From: Beijerinckiaceae bacterium
GTDB lineage: Bacteria > Pseudomonadota > Alphaproteobacteria > Rhizobiales > Beijerinckiaceae
Direction of reading: 5' to 3'
DNA length: 46,852 nt
NCBI GenBank assembly: GCA_004298435.1
Contig: SCSF01000120.1
Location: 1 to 46,852, forward strand
The position numbers were made by a program, and so were the translations under genes. Position 1 is the first letter of the stretch. Every line of letters begins with the position of its first letter. Of this stretch, positions 18,294-27,947 are shown one piece after another. A model generated the notes under the pieces. The model ran no database searches and was not told the origin of the DNA. It saw only the letters and a program-made list of their open reading frames with translations.

Positions 18294-18871
18294 AGGATGC
18301 CCCGCCGCCAGCGCGCCGACGCCTGCGACGTCTCACAGACGAAGAGATCGCTCTCTGGCTGACGGTGACCAAAAGCGTGACGCCGCGCGCGGAGACAGTG
18401 CTGCCGACGCCAGAAAATCCACTCCCACACACGAACGCCGAGCCCGCGCCGGTTGCGACAGTTGCGCCGCCAGCCTCGCTGAAACCGTATCGCGCACCAG
18501 AATTGCCGCGCCTCGCGGCGCTTGACCGGCGGCTCAGGCAGCGGCTTTCACGCGGCCAGACCGGCGTCGACAAGGTCATCGACCTGCATGGCCTGCGACA
18601 ACATGAGGCGCATTCCGCGCTCTATCACTTTCTCGCTCGCGCGCAGGGCGAGGGTGCGAAGCTCGTTCTGGTTGTCACCGGCAAGGGCGAAGGCCGCCAG
18701 GGGGACTATGGCGAATATGGCGGCGGCGTGCTGCGCCGCGCGGTTCCGATGTGGCTCAGGGCGCCGGATTGGCGGCATCTCGTGATCGGCTTCGAGGAGG
18801 CTTCGCGTCCGCATGGCGGCGCGGGCGCGCTCTATGTGCGATTGCGCCGGCATGGCAAGACCGAGCGTTAA
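18290..18871 (+). CDS. Smr-domain protein
   Basis: The 193-residue protein has a polar N-terminal half with Pro-rich stretches and a C-terminal Smr domain from about residue 95. The domain includes VIDLHGLRQHEAHSAL (the DLHG motif at 98-101), LVVTGKGEG and GGGVLRRAVPMWL. Smr domains act as nicking nucleases in MutS2 and related proteins; stand-alone bacterial forms are poorly studied. The ATG overlaps the mltA stop (ATGA), which suggests translational coupling. The stop is followed directly by a palindromic repeat. Confidence 0.93.
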   Translation: MKDAPPPARRRLRRLTDEEIALWLTVTKSVTPRAETVLPTPENPLPHTNAEPAPVATVAPPASLKPYRAPELPRLAALDRRLRQRLSRGQTGVDKVIDLHGLRQHEAHSALYHFLARAQGEGAKLVLVVTGKGEGRQGDYGEYGGGVLRRAVPMWLRAPDWRHLVIGFEEASRPHGGAGALYVRLRRHGKTER

Positions 18872-18926
18872 AAGCGTTTTCAAGCGAAGCGGCTTCCGGT
18901 TCGCGTGAAGAAAACGCGCCAAAACA
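18872..18926 (+). repeat. Interspersed palindromic element, copy 6
   Basis: This is the cleanest copy, with AAGCGTTTTCAAGCGAAGCG then GCTTCCGGTTCGCGTGAAGA and AAACGCGCCAAAACA. It starts at the base after the smr stop codon. Confidence 0.95.
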
Positions 18927-19040
18927 GGAATATAGAGACGCGGAAAGGCTTCGCTCCACCCCACCCTGGACATATCTATACAAAGCATCGTTGCCGCCAC
19001 GGTGGCGGCTTGCCGATACGTCAATATCGAGGAGAGTCTC

Positions 19041-19460
19041 ATGCCGGCATCGCACAAGGACTGGGCTGCGCTTCCACCCCCTTCGCTGAACGACATCGAG
19101 CGCCTCGCCGCCGCGAGCTTCGCCGAATTGCCCGAGACGTTTCGGCAGATGTGCGAGGGCGTCGTGATTCAGGTGGAAGATTTTCCGGACGATGAAATTC
19201 TCGATGAGATGGATTGCGAAACGGAATTCGACCTTCTCGGCCTGTTTCGCGGCAATGGTCTGGCGCAATCGGGCGCTACTCCGGCTACGGGGCAAGAGCC
19301 CAATATGGTCTGGCTCTATCGACGGCCCATCCTCGATTATTGGGCGGAAAGCGACGAGATGCTGGGCGCCGTCATCACGCATGTGCTTGTGCATGAGATC
19401 GGCCACCACTTCGGTCTCTCCGACGATGATATGGAAGCGATCGAAAACCGCGCGGCTTAA
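19041..19460 (+). CDS. Zincin-like metallopeptidase family protein
   Basis: The 139-residue protein has a C-terminal zinc-binding motif HEIGHHFGLSDDDMEAIE (HExxH at 118-122) and an acidic middle (QVEDFPDDEILDEMDCETEF). This matches a family of short cytoplasmic zincin-like proteins in alphaproteobacteria and actinobacteria (formerly DUF1025), with no defined substrate. ATG 19041 has GAGGAG seven bases upstream; the frame is open 13 codons further but without such a site. Confidence 0.9.
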   Translation: MPASHKDWAALPPPSLNDIERLAAASFAELPETFRQMCEGVVIQVEDFPDDEILDEMDCETEFDLLGLFRGNGLAQSGATPATGQEPNMVWLYRRPILDYWAESDEMLGAVITHVLVHEIGHHFGLSDDDMEAIENRAA

Positions 19461-19882
19461 GACACATTTCAGGGGGCATGATCGATAGGAAGAACCCTAT
19501 TGACATATGCCCTTTGCGGACAAAGATTCAGGGTGTTGGCCGCATATGGCTCGTTCGGATGCAATGGGGCATTTCGGTCGTGCGGGCAGCACAACCAAGG
19601 CCCGTGGCCGCAGTGGCAATCGCCGACGCGACGGCAACGCCTAGGGCACGGGTGATCGTATCGACCAGAAGGCAGGAGCATGACGCCACCGGGCCAGGAA
19701 CATAGACTGTGGCAGTGACCACAGTCACGATCTGCGAACGAGGGTGAAAGCGCTCAACCTGGTTTGCGGGTCGCCGACAATTGAAAAGCTGCGCGAAACT
19801 GCGGCCGTTATGGCCAAACGTCCAAGGTTTCGAGTATAGCTCCCCGTTATCTGGAACATTCTTCGCAAGACGAAGACAAAAA
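19461..19882. other. Gene-poor gap before leuD, with weak open frames and hairpins
   Basis: No convincing protein gene lies here. A TTGACA box sits at 19500-19505 with a poor -10 (AAGATT) 17 bases on. A clean hairpin CTGTGGCAGTGACCACAG is at 19707-19724, and shorter ones include GGCCGTTATGGCC and CTTCGCAAGACGAAG near 19861-19875. A strong terminator ends the stretch at 19883-19928. On the minus strand a 66-residue hydrophobic frame (19528-19728) lacks homology I can recall. The layout would fit a small RNA gene, but none was recognised by sequence. Confidence 0.4.
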
Positions 19883-19928
19883 GGCCCCGCCGAGCCCAGC
19901 GCCGCGGGGCCATCATTTTATTTTTTTG
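19883..19928 (+). terminator. Strong intrinsic terminator upstream of leuD
   Basis: GGCCCCGC (19883-19890) pairs with GCGGGGCC (19904-19911), followed by ATCATTTTATTTTTTT. It ends some plus-strand transcript that starts before leuD. The nearest plus-strand gene is the metallopeptidase, more than 400 bases away, so an unrecognised transcript may lie between. Confidence 0.85.
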
Positions 19929-19986
19929 ATAAACGCTCTATAGGGTCTGCCAGAACCGGAACACCACAGAGGCTCATCCCCCTGCC

Positions 19987-20592
19987 ATGAACAAATTCAC
20001 CACGCTCACCGGAGTCGCGGCGCCGCTCGAAATGGCCAATGTCGACACCGACATGATCATCCCGAAGCAATATCTGAAGACGATCAAGCGCACCGGCCTC
20101 GGACGCGGCTTGTTTTCCGAGCTGCGCTTCAAGGACGACGGTTCGGAAAACCCGGATTTCGTGCTGAACAAGCCGGCCTACCGCCAGGCGAAAATTCTCG
20201 TTGCCGGCGACAATTTCGGCTGCGGCTCATCGCGCGAGCATGCGCCGTGGGCGCTGCTCGATTTCGGCATAAGCTGCGTAATTTCAACGAGCTTCGCCGA
20301 TATTTTCTATAATAACTGCTTCAAGAACGGGATTCTGCCGATCAAGGTCACGCAGAAAGACCTCGACAAGCTGATGGACGATGCGGTGCGCGGCGCCAAT
20401 GCGACGCTCTCGATCGATCTCGCGGCGCAGGAAATTCGCGGCCCCGATGGTGGCGTGATCCGTTTCGAAATCGACCCGTTCCGCAAGCATTGCCTGATGA
20501 ACGGCCTCGACGACATCGGTCTGACCCTCGAAAAAAGCAGCAAGATCGCCGGTTTTGAAAACAAGGCCAAGGCGGAGCGCCCCTGGTTGTGA
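19987..20592 (+). CDS. leuD: 3-isopropylmalate dehydratase small subunit
   Basis: LeuD is the swivelling small subunit that, with iron-sulfur LeuC, interconverts 2- and 3-isopropylmalate in leucine synthesis. The 201 residues match the family. Motifs are [32 protein letters not shown] (74-90) and [20 protein letters not shown]. LeuC is not in the window, although in many relatives it lies near. A hairpin follows at 20646-20665. Confidence 0.97.
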   Translation: MNKFTTLTGVAAPLEMANVDTDMIIPKQYLKTIKRTGLGRGLFSELRFKDDGSENPDFVLNKPAYRQAKILVAGDNFGCGSSREHAPWALLDFGISCVISTSFADIFYNNCFKNGILPIKVTQKDLDKLMDDAVRGANATLSIDLAAQEIRGPDGGVIRFEIDPFRKHCLMNGLDDIGLTLEKSSKIAGFENKAKAERPWL

Positions 20593-20645
20593 CTTCGCCC
20601 TTGACGTGCTGGCCGGGCTCCCTTAGGAAATCAGCTTCCGTTTCC

Positions 20646-20665
20646 GCCCGGCCTTTCGGCCGGGC
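20646..20665 (+). terminator. Hairpin between leuD and rpmB
   Basis: GCCCGGCC pairs with GGCCGGGC across a TTTC loop, followed by TCATTGTT. The T run is weak, so it may be a leuD terminator or part of the rpmB leader. Confidence 0.55.
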
Positions 20666-20693
20666 TCATTGTTCATGCCTATGAGGTAAGCCC

Positions 20694-20981
20694 ATGTCGC
20701 GCCGCTGCGAACTGACCGGCAAGGCGGTCCTGACCGGCAATCTGGTCAGCCATTCGAATCACAAGACGCGCACGCGCTTTCTGCCGAACCTCTGCAACGT
20801 CACCTTGCTGTCCGAGGTGCTTGGCCGTGCAGTTCGGCTGCGTGTCTCGGCGGCGGCGCTCCGCTCGGTCGAGCACCGTGGCGGCCTTGACGCCTTTTTG
20901 GCCAAGGCGAAGGATCCGCAATTGTCGCCGGGCGCATTGTCGCTGAAGCGCGAAATTCTGAAGAAGCAGGCCAGCGCCTGA
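20694..20981 (+). CDS. rpmB: 50S ribosomal protein L28
   Basis: The 95-residue protein starts [20 protein letters not shown], then [20 protein letters not shown], the L28 signature, with the longer C-terminal tail typical of alphaproteobacteria ([12 protein letters not shown]). L28 binds 23S rRNA in the large subunit. GAGGTAAG precedes the ATG. The gene is followed after 13 bases by an acetyltransferase gene that may be co-transcribed. Confidence 0.97.
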   Translation: MSRRCELTGKAVLTGNLVSHSNHKTRTRFLPNLCNVTLLSEVLGRAVRLRVSAAALRSVEHRGGLDAFLAKAKDPQLSPGALSLKREILKKQASA

Positions 20982-20994
20982 TTTATGAGGCCGC

Positions 20995-21636
20995 TTGACG
21001 CCTGACCTTTCGAGCGAGCCGGCCTACTTCGCCAAGGCGAAGCTTATTGGCTCGCGGGTGCGCCTTGAGCCATTGTCGCCATTCCATTGCGATGCGCTGA
21101 CATCAGCCGGCACTGATCCTGCGATCTGGCGGTGGCTGCCAAGCGAGCATTACGCGCCCGGAACGATGCGACCGTTCATCGATAGCGCGCTCGCTCTTTA
21201 CGCTGCACAGATCGCGGTGCCTTTCGCAACGGTCGACGTCGCATCCGGGACCGCTGTTGGCTCAACACGCTTTCATCATATCGAGCCGGAACAACACCGT
21301 TTGGAAATTGGCGTGACCTGGATCGCACCTGCCTTCCAGCGCTCTTACGTCAACACCGAAGCCAAGCTGCTGCAACTCTGGTACGCGTTCGAAGTTCTTG
21401 GGTGCCGCAGGGTGGAATTGAAGGCGGATTCAGAAAATGCCAAATCCCGCCGCGCGATTCTCCGGCTGGGCGCCAAAGAGGAAGGCCTCTTTCGCAAGCA
21501 TATGATTTACCCGGACGGTCGAAACCGCGATAATATTTATTTCTCGATCATCGACGATGACTGGAAAAATTCGCGGCGATTGTTGGAAAAACGGTTGGGT
21601 TATAAATTTACGCCAGCTTTCGCCATCTGCGACTAG
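20995..21636 (+). CDS. GNAT N-acetyltransferase (RimJ/RimL-like)
   Basis: The 213-residue protein has an acetyl-CoA fold: VRLEPLSPFHCDAL at the first strand and helix, AVGSTRFHHIEPEQHRLEIG, then VTWIAPAFQRSYVNTEAKLL (the usual pyrophosphate loop position) and RVELKADSENAKSRRAILRLGAK, typical of RimJ/RimL-like enzymes. The acceptor is unknown. The start is TTG with ATGAGG ten bases upstream; no ATG fits. Its position just after rpmB invites, but does not show, a role in ribosomal protein acetylation. Confidence 0.88.
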   Translation: MTPDLSSEPAYFAKAKLIGSRVRLEPLSPFHCDALTSAGTDPAIWRWLPSEHYAPGTMRPFIDSALALYAAQIAVPFATVDVASGTAVGSTRFHHIEPEQHRLEIGVTWIAPAFQRSYVNTEAKLLQLWYAFEVLGCRRVELKADSENAKSRRAILRLGAKEEGLFRKHMIYPDGRNRDNIYFSIIDDDWKNSRRLLEKRLGYKFTPAFAICD

Positions 21637-21747
21637 AGCGGGATGCGAAAAAGTGGAACCGGTTTTTCGCTTAAATCCCGCTCTAATGTATTGGAGTCGA
21701 TCACGTTACATGCGTTCAGGTCGATTCGACCTAAACGCATCGTGATC
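21635..21747. repeat. Two adjacent palindromic units after the GNAT gene
   Basis: Unit 1 (21635-21684) pairs AGAGCGGGAT and GCGAAAAA with TTTTTCGC and ATCCCGCTCT. Unit 2 (21699-21747) pairs GATCACG, ATGCGTT and AGGTCGA with TCGACCT, AACGCAT and CGTGATC, with one- to four-base interruptions. Both look like palindromic elements common between rhizobial genes. Unit 1 begins inside the stop codon TAG of the acetyltransferase gene. Confidence 0.85.
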
Positions 21748-21784
21748 TAACGCGCAGCGGCCCAACTTTCAAAAACATGACTGA

Positions 21785-23719
21785 TTAATGCAGCCGGCGC
21801 GCCGCAGCGTGTTCGCGCTTGCCAGCCGTCGTTTTCGCCAAGGTCGGCGGCAAAGCCTTTTCATGGAACAATTCAGCAAGCTTGTCGGTCATCGCGCCGC
21901 CAAGCTCTTCTGCGTCGACGATCGTGACGGCGCGCCGATAATAGCGCGTCACGTCATGGCCGATGCCGATGGCGATCAATTCAATCGGCGAGCGCGTTTC
22001 GATCTCTTCGATCATATGGCGCAAATGCCGTTCGAGGTAATTGCCGGGATTGACCGACAGGGTTGAATCGTCAACCGGCGCACCATCCGAAATCATCATA
22101 AGAATGCGGCGCTGCTCGGTGCGCGCAAGCAGGCGGCGATAGGCCCATTCGAGCGCCTCGCCGTCGATGTTTTCTTTCAGAAGACCTTCGCGCATCATCA
22201 GGCCAAGGTTCTTGCGCGCCCGCCGCCACGGCGCATCTGCGGATTTATAGATGATGTGACGGAGATCGTTGAGCCTTCCCGGAGAAGCGGGCTTGCCGGC
22301 TTGCAGCCAGGCTTCGCGCGCCTGTCCGCCCTTCCACGCCCGCGTGGTAAAGCCCAGAATCTCGACCTTGACGCCGCAGCGCTCGAGCGTCCGAGCCAGA
22401 ATATCGGCGCAGGTCGCCGCAACCGTGATAGGCCGGCCACGCATCGAGCCGGAATTATCGAGCAACAGCGTCACGACCGTATCGCGGAAATCCGTGTCCT
22501 TCTCGCGCTTGAATGACAGAGGCTGCTGCGGATCGACGATGACGCGGGAAAGCCGCGCCGGGTCGAGCATGCCTTCCTCAAGATCGAACTCCCAGGAGCG
22601 GCTTTGCTGCGCCATCAGGCGGCGTTGCAAGCGATTGGCGAGGCGCGCCACGATCGGCGACAAGTTCTGCAACTGCTTGTCGAGATAAGCCCGCAGCCGA
22701 TCGAGTTCCTCCGGTTCGCAGAGATCCTCGGCCGCAATGATCTCGTCATAGCGCCTCGTATAAGCCTTGTAATCGGGCGCGCGATATTCCTGCCGGCCGG
22801 AAGCCACAGGGCGGCGTGCTTCCGATGGCTGGTCGCCCTCGGAGGCGTCGCCTTCCTCCTCGCCGAAATCGTCGGTCGGTGCTTCGCCCCCTGCCGTCAT
22901 GTCTTCCTCGGCGGCCTCATCGGCTGCCTCGGCACGTTCGGCCTGTGTTACCGCACCGGTCTCGTCGCGCTCGCTTTCAGGGTGCTCGCCGTCCTCGCCA
23001 GCATTTGCCTCCTCCTCGCCTCCTTCAGCCTCTTCGGAAGAGTGATCGGAGCCGATGTCTTCGGCCATGTCGAAAGCGGCAAGGAGTTTGTGGATGGCAT
23101 GGCCAAAGCTCCGCTGATCCTCGATGTCATGGGCAAGCCGGTCGAGATCGCGCCCCGCCCTTTCCTCGATCCAGGGCCGCCAGAGGTCCGTGAGCTTCTG
23201 CGCATGGTTCGGCGGCTTTTGCCCCGTCAGGCGTTCGCGCACGATGAAGGCCAGAGCCTCTTCAAGCGGAACCTGCCCGCGTTCCTTGACGTCGCCGAGG
23301 TGGGCGCGCTGGCAGCGATCGTCGAGCATCGCATCGAGATTTTGCGCGACCCCCTGCATCCGCTGCGCCCCGATCGCTTCGACGCGCGCCTGCTCCACCG
23401 CCTCGAATATGGCGCGCGCATTTTGCTGCTGCGGCATCATTCGGCGATGCAGATCGGCGTCATGGCAGGCCAGCCGCAGGGCTATGGAGTCGGCATAGCC
23501 ACGCAGAATCGCGGCCTCATGCGCATCGAGCTTGCGCGGCGGCTCGGGCAGGCGCGCCTTGGCGACGCCGCCGCCCTGGCTCAAGCTTGGCCGTTCGGCC
23601 GCATAGCCGACCTCGAGATCCGGCACGTGCGCAAGCGCCCGCATGCAGCCCGCGACGGCCCGCTTGAAGGGTTCCTGCGGCGCTTCCGGTTTGGAAGGCG
23701 GCTTCTGGTTCGAACTCAA
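21785..23719 (-). CDS. cobT: Aerobic cobaltochelatase subunit CobT
   Basis: CobT joins CobS in the ATP-driven complex that, with CobN, inserts cobalt into hydrogenobyrinic acid a,c-diamide in aerobic cobalamin synthesis. The 644-residue protein has an N-terminal helical region, a highly acidic linker (about 220-300) and a C-terminal von Willebrand A-type domain. That domain carries the metal-dependent adhesion motif DNSGSM (421-426), and [15 protein letters not shown] follows. The gene lies downstream of cobS and the J-domain gene; CobN is not in the window. Confidence 0.96.
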   Translation of the reverse strand: MSSNQKPPSKPEAPQEPFKRAVAGCMRALAHVPDLEVGYAAERPSLSQGGGVAKARLPEPPRKLDAHEAAILRGYADSIALRLACHDADLHRRMMPQQQNARAIFEAVEQARVEAIGAQRMQGVAQNLDAMLDDRCQRAHLGDVKERGQVPLEEALAFIVRERLTGQKPPNHAQKLTDLWRPWIEERAGRDLDRLAHDIEDQRSFGHAIHKLLAAFDMAEDIGSDHSSEEAEGGEEEANAGEDGEHPESERDETGAVTQAERAEAADEAAEEDMTAGGEAPTDDFGEEEGDASEGDQPSEARRPVASGRQEYRAPDYKAYTRRYDEIIAAEDLCEPEELDRLRAYLDKQLQNLSPIVARLANRLQRRLMAQQSRSWEFDLEEGMLDPARLSRVIVDPQQPLSFKREKDTDFRDTVVTLLLDNSGSMRGRPITVAATCADILARTLERCGVKVEILGFTTRAWKGGQAREAWLQAGKPASPGRLNDLRHIIYKSADAPWRRARKNLGLMMREGLLKENIDGEALEWAYRRLLARTEQRRILMMISDGAPVDDSTLSVNPGNYLERHLRHMIEEIETRSPIELIAIGIGHDVTRYYRRAVTIVDAEELGGAMTDKLAELFHEKALPPTLAKTTAGKREHAAARRLH

Positions 23720-23759
23720 GGCGGCACCTTAAGAATTGTCACAACGGCAAGCCTCGATC

Positions 23760-23799
23760 TCATCCTGAGGAGCTTGCGGAGCAAGCGTCTCGAAGGATG
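23760..23799. repeat. REP-like unit between cobS and cobT
   Basis: The unit contains CATCCTGAGGAGCTTGCGGA and GCAAGCGTCTCGAAGGATG and folds as a hairpin. It is a member of the family at 4518-4578 and 12658-12790. It interrupts the cobS-cobT transcript, so it could be a site of mRNA processing. Confidence 0.85.
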
Positions 23800-23812
23800 T
23801 GTCGCCGGCCCG

Positions 23813-24817
23813 TCAGCTCAATGCGGCATTGACGGCGCTTTCCGGCAGATCCTGGCCAAAACAGCGCTGATAAAATTCAGCGACCAGATTGCGCTCAAGT
23901 TCGTCGCATTTGTTAAGAAATGTCAGCCGGAAGGCAAAGCCGATGTCATGGAAAATTTCGGCATTCTCGGCCCAGGTGATCACGGTGCGCGGGCTCATCA
24001 CCGTCGAGAGATCGCCGGCAGTAAACGCACTGCGTGTCAGATCGGCGACGCGAACCATCTTGTTAATTGTTTCGCGGCCCTCTTTCGTCGTCTGATAGGA
24101 TTTGGCTTTCGCCAGAACGATCCCGACTTCCTTGTCATGCGGCAGATAATTCAGCGTCGCGACGATCGACCAGCGGTCCATCTGCCCCTGATTGATCTGC
24201 TGTGTCCCATGATACAGGCCGGAGGTATCGCCGAGGCCGACCGTGTTGGTGGTTGAAAACAGGCGGAATGCCGGGTGGGGCTTAATAACCCGGCTCTGAT
24301 CGAGAAGGGTGAGTCTGCCCGAGACCTCCAGCACGCGCTGGATCACGAACATCACATCCGGACGCCCGGCGTCGTATTCGTCAAAACAAAGCGCAATATT
24401 GTTTTGCAGCGCCCAGGGCAGAATGCCATCGCGGAATTCCGTCACCTGCTTGCCATCACGCAGGACGATAGCATCCTTGCCGACGAGATCGACGCGTGAA
24501 ACATGGCTGTCGAGATTGATGCGGATGCAGGGCCAGTTGAGGCGCGCCGCAACCTGCTCGATATGCGTCGATTTCCCGGTGCCATGATAGCCGGTGATCA
24601 TCACGCGGCGGTTCTTCGCGAATCCGGCAAGCACCGCGAGCGTTGTATCGCGATCGAAAATATAATCGGGATCAACTTCCGGAACGTGCATATCCGGCGT
24701 CGAATAGGCGGGCGCCTCCATGTCGCTCTCGATGCCGAATACCTGTCGGACCGAGATTTTCATGTCGGGGAGCAATGTGTTGGCCTGGCCCTCCCCGGCT
24801 AAAGGAGCATTTGGCAT
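23813..24817 (-). CDS. cobS: Aerobic cobaltochelatase subunit CobS
   Basis: CobS is the AAA+ ATPase of the cobaltochelatase and forms rings with CobT. The 334-residue protein has Walker [10 protein letters not shown] (76-84) and an acidic Walker B-type [15 protein letters not shown]. The sensor-like [20 protein letters not shown] follows. The ATG has GGAGG five bases upstream. A start at MKISVRQ (24763) is also possible but lacks such a site. Confidence 0.96.
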   Translation of the reverse strand: MPNAPLAGEGQANTLLPDMKISVRQVFGIESDMEAPAYSTPDMHVPEVDPDYIFDRDTTLAVLAGFAKNRRVMITGYHGTGKSTHIEQVAARLNWPCIRINLDSHVSRVDLVGKDAIVLRDGKQVTEFRDGILPWALQNNIALCFDEYDAGRPDVMFVIQRVLEVSGRLTLLDQSRVIKPHPAFRLFSTTNTVGLGDTSGLYHGTQQINQGQMDRWSIVATLNYLPHDKEVGIVLAKAKSYQTTKEGRETINKMVRVADLTRSAFTAGDLSTVMSPRTVITWAENAEIFHDIGFAFRLTFLNKCDELERNLVAEFYQRCFGQDLPESAVNAALS

Positions 24818-24889
24818 TCGTCCTCCGTTCCGGCTTGCGCCGGCTCGCGCGCAATGCTGCGGGAAAGAGATCGGCGGCGGCGCCTGCGT

Positions 24890-25495
24890 TCAGGCGAGTT
24901 TGACTGACTTCAGGTAATTATAGGCGCGGATGATTTCCCGCAATTTATCTTCCAGCGACCGGTCGCCGCCATTGGCGTCTGGATGCAGCCGCTTCACCAT
25001 ATTCTTGTAACGGCTGCGGATCGTTTCCGCATCTGCGGTCTCGTCAAGCCCTAATTGGTCCAGAGCCTTCCTTGCGGCAATGCCGTAACGTGGCTTTTGT
25101 GGCTCAGCCGGCCGGGAGGAGCGGGCCTTGAACATGCCGAGCGGATCGGTAAAACGCGACCGATCGTCGCTTCCTGCCTTCCCGCGCGCGCCTTCGATGT
25201 GCCCCATGGTCCAGGTTGGACGATGTCCAACCACCGCATCGCGTTGATAGGACGCCAGGGCTTCGGCCGTCATACCGCTAAAATAATTATATGAGGCGTT
25301 GTATTCGCGAACATGATCGAGGCAGAAGCAGAAATATTCTCCTTCCCGAAGCCGGCCCATAGGCGCACGGAACTCGCCCATCGCGGCGCATCCGGGATGA
25401 TCACAGCGTGGCGCCGTGCTCGTGCTGCTGGGCACGCCTTCCTTGGGTTTCGATTTAACCCTGATTCGATCGAAGAGCGGGGAATTCAGATTCAT
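24890..25495 (-). CDS. J-domain protein (DnaJ-like), C-terminal J domain
   Basis: The 201-residue protein has a Cys-containing N-terminal part (CDHPGCAAMGEFRAP, EYFCFCLDHV) and a C-terminal J domain from about residue 143 (KALDQLGLDETADAETIRSR) with the HPD motif in KRLHPDANGGDRS. J-domain proteins stimulate DnaK-type chaperones. Location directly upstream of cobS, with 72 bases between, and divergent from a BolA gene is a linkage familiar in rhizobia. Whether it helps assemble the chelatase is not known. Confidence 0.92.
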   Translation of the reverse strand: MNLNSPLFDRIRVKSKPKEGVPSSTSTAPRCDHPGCAAMGEFRAPMGRLREGEYFCFCLDHVREYNASYNYFSGMTAEALASYQRDAVVGHRPTWTMGHIEGARGKAGSDDRSRFTDPLGMFKARSSRPAEPQKPRYGIAARKALDQLGLDETADAETIRSRYKNMVKRLHPDANGGDRSLEDKLREIIRAYNYLKSVKLA

Positions 25496-25603
25496 GACGC
25501 CTTATTATGAAGTTCTTTGCCGTGGCCGCAAGCGCGACGAACCGCCATCATCGCAAAAGAGTCCAAACTTCCTTTTACACTTTGAAGACGCGGAGGAGCC
25601 GTT

Positions 25604-25909
25604 ATGAGCGTGCAAAGCCAAGCGACGATGGCGCATCGTATCGCAGAAAAATTACAAGCCGCCCTGAAGCCGATTTCACTTGAGGTAATCGATGAATCCC
25701 GCAAGCACGCCGGCCATGCGCATGTCGTCTCGCGGGCGGGTACGGCGGGAACACCGGGCGAAACTCATTTCCGCATTAAAGTGGTGTCGGATGCTTTCGC
25801 AGGCAAGAGCCGGGTCGATCGCCATCGTACCATCAACGATCTGCTCGGCGCCGAATTCGCCGATACCATGCACGCCCTGTCGATCGAAGCGAAAGCGCCC
25901 GGCGAATAG
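25604..25909 (+). CDS. BolA family protein
   Basis: The 101-residue protein has a type II KH-like fold with the BolA pattern: MAHRIAEKLQAALKPISLEV, SRKHAGHAHVVSRAG, THFRIKVVSDAFAGKSRVDR and RHRTINDLLGAEF. BolA proteins partner monothiol glutaredoxins in iron-sulfur or iron signalling, or bind DNA. GGAGG lies seven bases before the ATG. The gene is divergent to the J-domain/cobS/cobT group. Confidence 0.95.
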   Translation: MSVQSQATMAHRIAEKLQAALKPISLEVIDESRKHAGHAHVVSRAGTAGTPGETHFRIKVVSDAFAGKSRVDRHRTINDLLGAEFADTMHALSIEAKAPGE

Positions 25910-26279
25910 AGATCCGGCTGCAAATCAACTGCTGCGGCTGAAAACCGCAGCGGCCTGAAACCGCTTTGGATTCATTCGCCGGCTGTCCCCGCAAATAAAT
26001 CGGGCAGGATGCTGCCCGCAAATGCGGCAACTTCGAATTTTTCGAGCGTCGCCGTGGATCCGCCGCATCCGGGTCGCAAAGTCGAATCGCTTCCGTCGGC
26101 CGATTATGGCCTCCGGGCGCGGAAGCTTGGCTTCGTTACTGAAAATTCAGGCGAACAGATTTGCTTTCAACAAGGGCAGCTTATGAAATTGCTGCGCTTT
26201 GCAGGCGAACGCGGGAGGGGGTAGGCTTGACCAGAAGAGGCATGACGGCAACCGCTCCCGACCATGCGAGGCAGGCATA
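25910..26279. other. Intergenic stretch with a hairpin, no gene seen
   Basis: GCTGCGG (25931-25937) pairs with CCGCAGC (25945-25951) just after the bolA stop; no T run follows. The rest has only a short plus-strand frame (26009-26224) with no recognisable character. The promoter of the carboxypeptidase gene is presumably here. Confidence 0.4.
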
Positions 26280-27908
26280 ATGAGTCGCCCGAAATCCCGC
26301 TCATCCGAAAATGATTGCGGCCCCATGCAGACAAACCCGATGAATTCTCGCAGTCCGCTGCGCACGGCAGCTCTGACCCTTGCGCTTGGCCTCACTGCAA
26401 GCGCCGGCCTTTCCAGAATCGCTTCGGCGAACCCGGCAATCGTCGTCGATGCCGCCACGGGCAATGTCGTCTATGCCGAGCAGGCGACCCATCCCTGGTT
26501 CCCTGCTTCGCTGACCAAGCTGATGACCTTTTATGTCGCGCTCGAAGCGGTGCGCGACCACAGGATCAACCTCGATACGCCAATCGTCATGTCCGCACGG
26601 GCTGCGCGCGCCGTCCCCTCGAAAATGGGATTCAAGCCGGGCACGGAGGTCACGCTCGACAACGCTCTGAAGATGATGGTCGTGAAATCGGCGAACGATC
26701 TCGCGATTGCTGTCGCCGAAGCTGTTGACGGATCGGTCGAGGCCTTTGCCGACGACATGAATGCGACGGCCGCGCGGCTCGGCATGCGGCAAAGCCATTT
26801 CGTCAATCCGAATGGCCTGCCCAATCCCGACCATTATTCATCCGCGCATGATCTCGCCATTCTCGCGCGCGCCATCCACGTCGACTTTCCGAAAGAAGCC
26901 GGATGGTTCGGTTTGGGCGCGCTGAGCCTCGGCGAGGAAATCATTCGAAATCATAACGATTTACTCGGCCGTTATCCGGGCGTTGACGGGATGAAGACGG
27001 GGTTCACCTGTGCCGCGGGTTTCAATCTCATCGCGACCGCAAAGCGTGACGGTCATCGCTACATCGCCGTGGTTATGGGCGCGCCGAACACGCGCTCGCG
27101 GATGATCAGAACAGCGGTGTTGCTGGATCGCGCCTTTGACGGAATCGATCATCCGGAAACGACGTTGAAAGCACTTGACGTTGTAGGTTCAGGCACACCG
27201 CCAGACATGCACAGCGAGGTGTGCCGGCGCCGCGGCAAGGCCCTTGTCGCTTACCGCGCCCAGACCGCGCGGCTCGAAGCGCCGCTGCTCGCCACGAAGA
27301 CAAGCGCCGGAGCTGCATCGCCGTTTCTCAATGCGGGTGCGGGAACAGAATTGGCTCCGGTCGCACCCACCATAGCTTCGGTACATAGGCAGGTTTTCGA
27401 ACCTACTCCGGTCTTTGTCGGCCCTGCGGCTGGTTATCAGGGACCAATTGCCGAGGCAAGACCGGCGAATTCCCCCGTCGGCACGCCATTCCCGCCAGGG
27501 ACGAAGACTGCCGCCGAAGAGCCAAAGCCTGATACCGTCGCCACTTCGGAGCCGGCAAAGACACACCACCACAGAAGACACAGGCACGCAGCGCACAGGA
27601 AAGCTGTGCATCATCATGCCCGCAGAAAAACGGCGCACAGAGGCAAGGAAAAAGCGATCATCGTCGAAAACAAAGCCGCTTCGCACGCTGGCAAAGCCGA
27701 ACACGAAAAGCGGAAGGTCGCTGTCCACGCAGAAAAGCATAAAGTTGCCGGCAAGCACCATACCGTAGCGCGGCATCATGCGGCGAAGAAGAAGCACGCA
27801 GTCAAGCACGCAAAGAAAGCCAAAGCGAAGCATGTTGCAGGCCGGCCCATGCAGCTCGAAGGCGGCAAGATCCAGTCGACCAGATCCCCGGCGCATGAGC
27901 ATCAGTAA
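26280..27908 (+). CDS. D-alanyl-D-alanine carboxypeptidase with His/Lys-rich C-terminal tail
   Basis: This serine peptidase trims the last D-Ala from peptidoglycan stem peptides. From ATG 26280 it has 542 residues, with a signal peptide at about 21-50 and the three active-site motifs SLTK (77-80), SAN (137-139) and KTG (239-241). After the catalytic domain, a Pro/Ala-rich linker leads to an extreme tail (about 428-518) with 21 histidines and many lysines, for example THHHRRHRHAAHRK. Most family members end in a membrane anchor or SPOR domain instead. Start choice among MSRPK, MQTNP and MNSRS is uncertain. GAGGCAGG favours the first. Confidence 0.93.
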   Translation: MSRPKSRSSENDCGPMQTNPMNSRSPLRTAALTLALGLTASAGLSRIASANPAIVVDAATGNVVYAEQATHPWFPASLTKLMTFYVALEAVRDHRINLDTPIVMSARAARAVPSKMGFKPGTEVTLDNALKMMVVKSANDLAIAVAEAVDGSVEAFADDMNATAARLGMRQSHFVNPNGLPNPDHYSSAHDLAILARAIHVDFPKEAGWFGLGALSLGEEIIRNHNDLLGRYPGVDGMKTGFTCAAGFNLIATAKRDGHRYIAVVMGAPNTRSRMIRTAVLLDRAFDGIDHPETTLKALDVVGSGTPPDMHSEVCRRRGKALVAYRAQTARLEAPLLATKTSAGAASPFLNAGAGTELAPVAPTIASVHRQVFEPTPVFVGPAAGYQGPIAEARPANSPVGTPFPPGTKTAAEEPKPDTVATSEPAKTHHHRRHRHAAHRKAVHHHARRKTAHRGKEKAIIVENKAASHAGKAEHEKRKVAVHAEKHKVAGKHHTVARHHAAKKKHAVKHAKKAKAKHVAGRPMQLEGGKIQSTRSPAHEHQ

Positions 27909-27947
27909 TTTACTGCTATTTTCCTCGAAAGGAGGCGGGACGCAGAT

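Noticed and set aside
22604-24256. A 550-residue open frame opposite cobT and cobS
   Set aside because: It is antisense to two clear chelatase subunits and even runs through the repeat between them.
26009-26224. A 71-residue frame before the carboxypeptidase gene
   Set aside because: No ribosome-binding site and no protein-like pattern; the region more likely holds the promoter.
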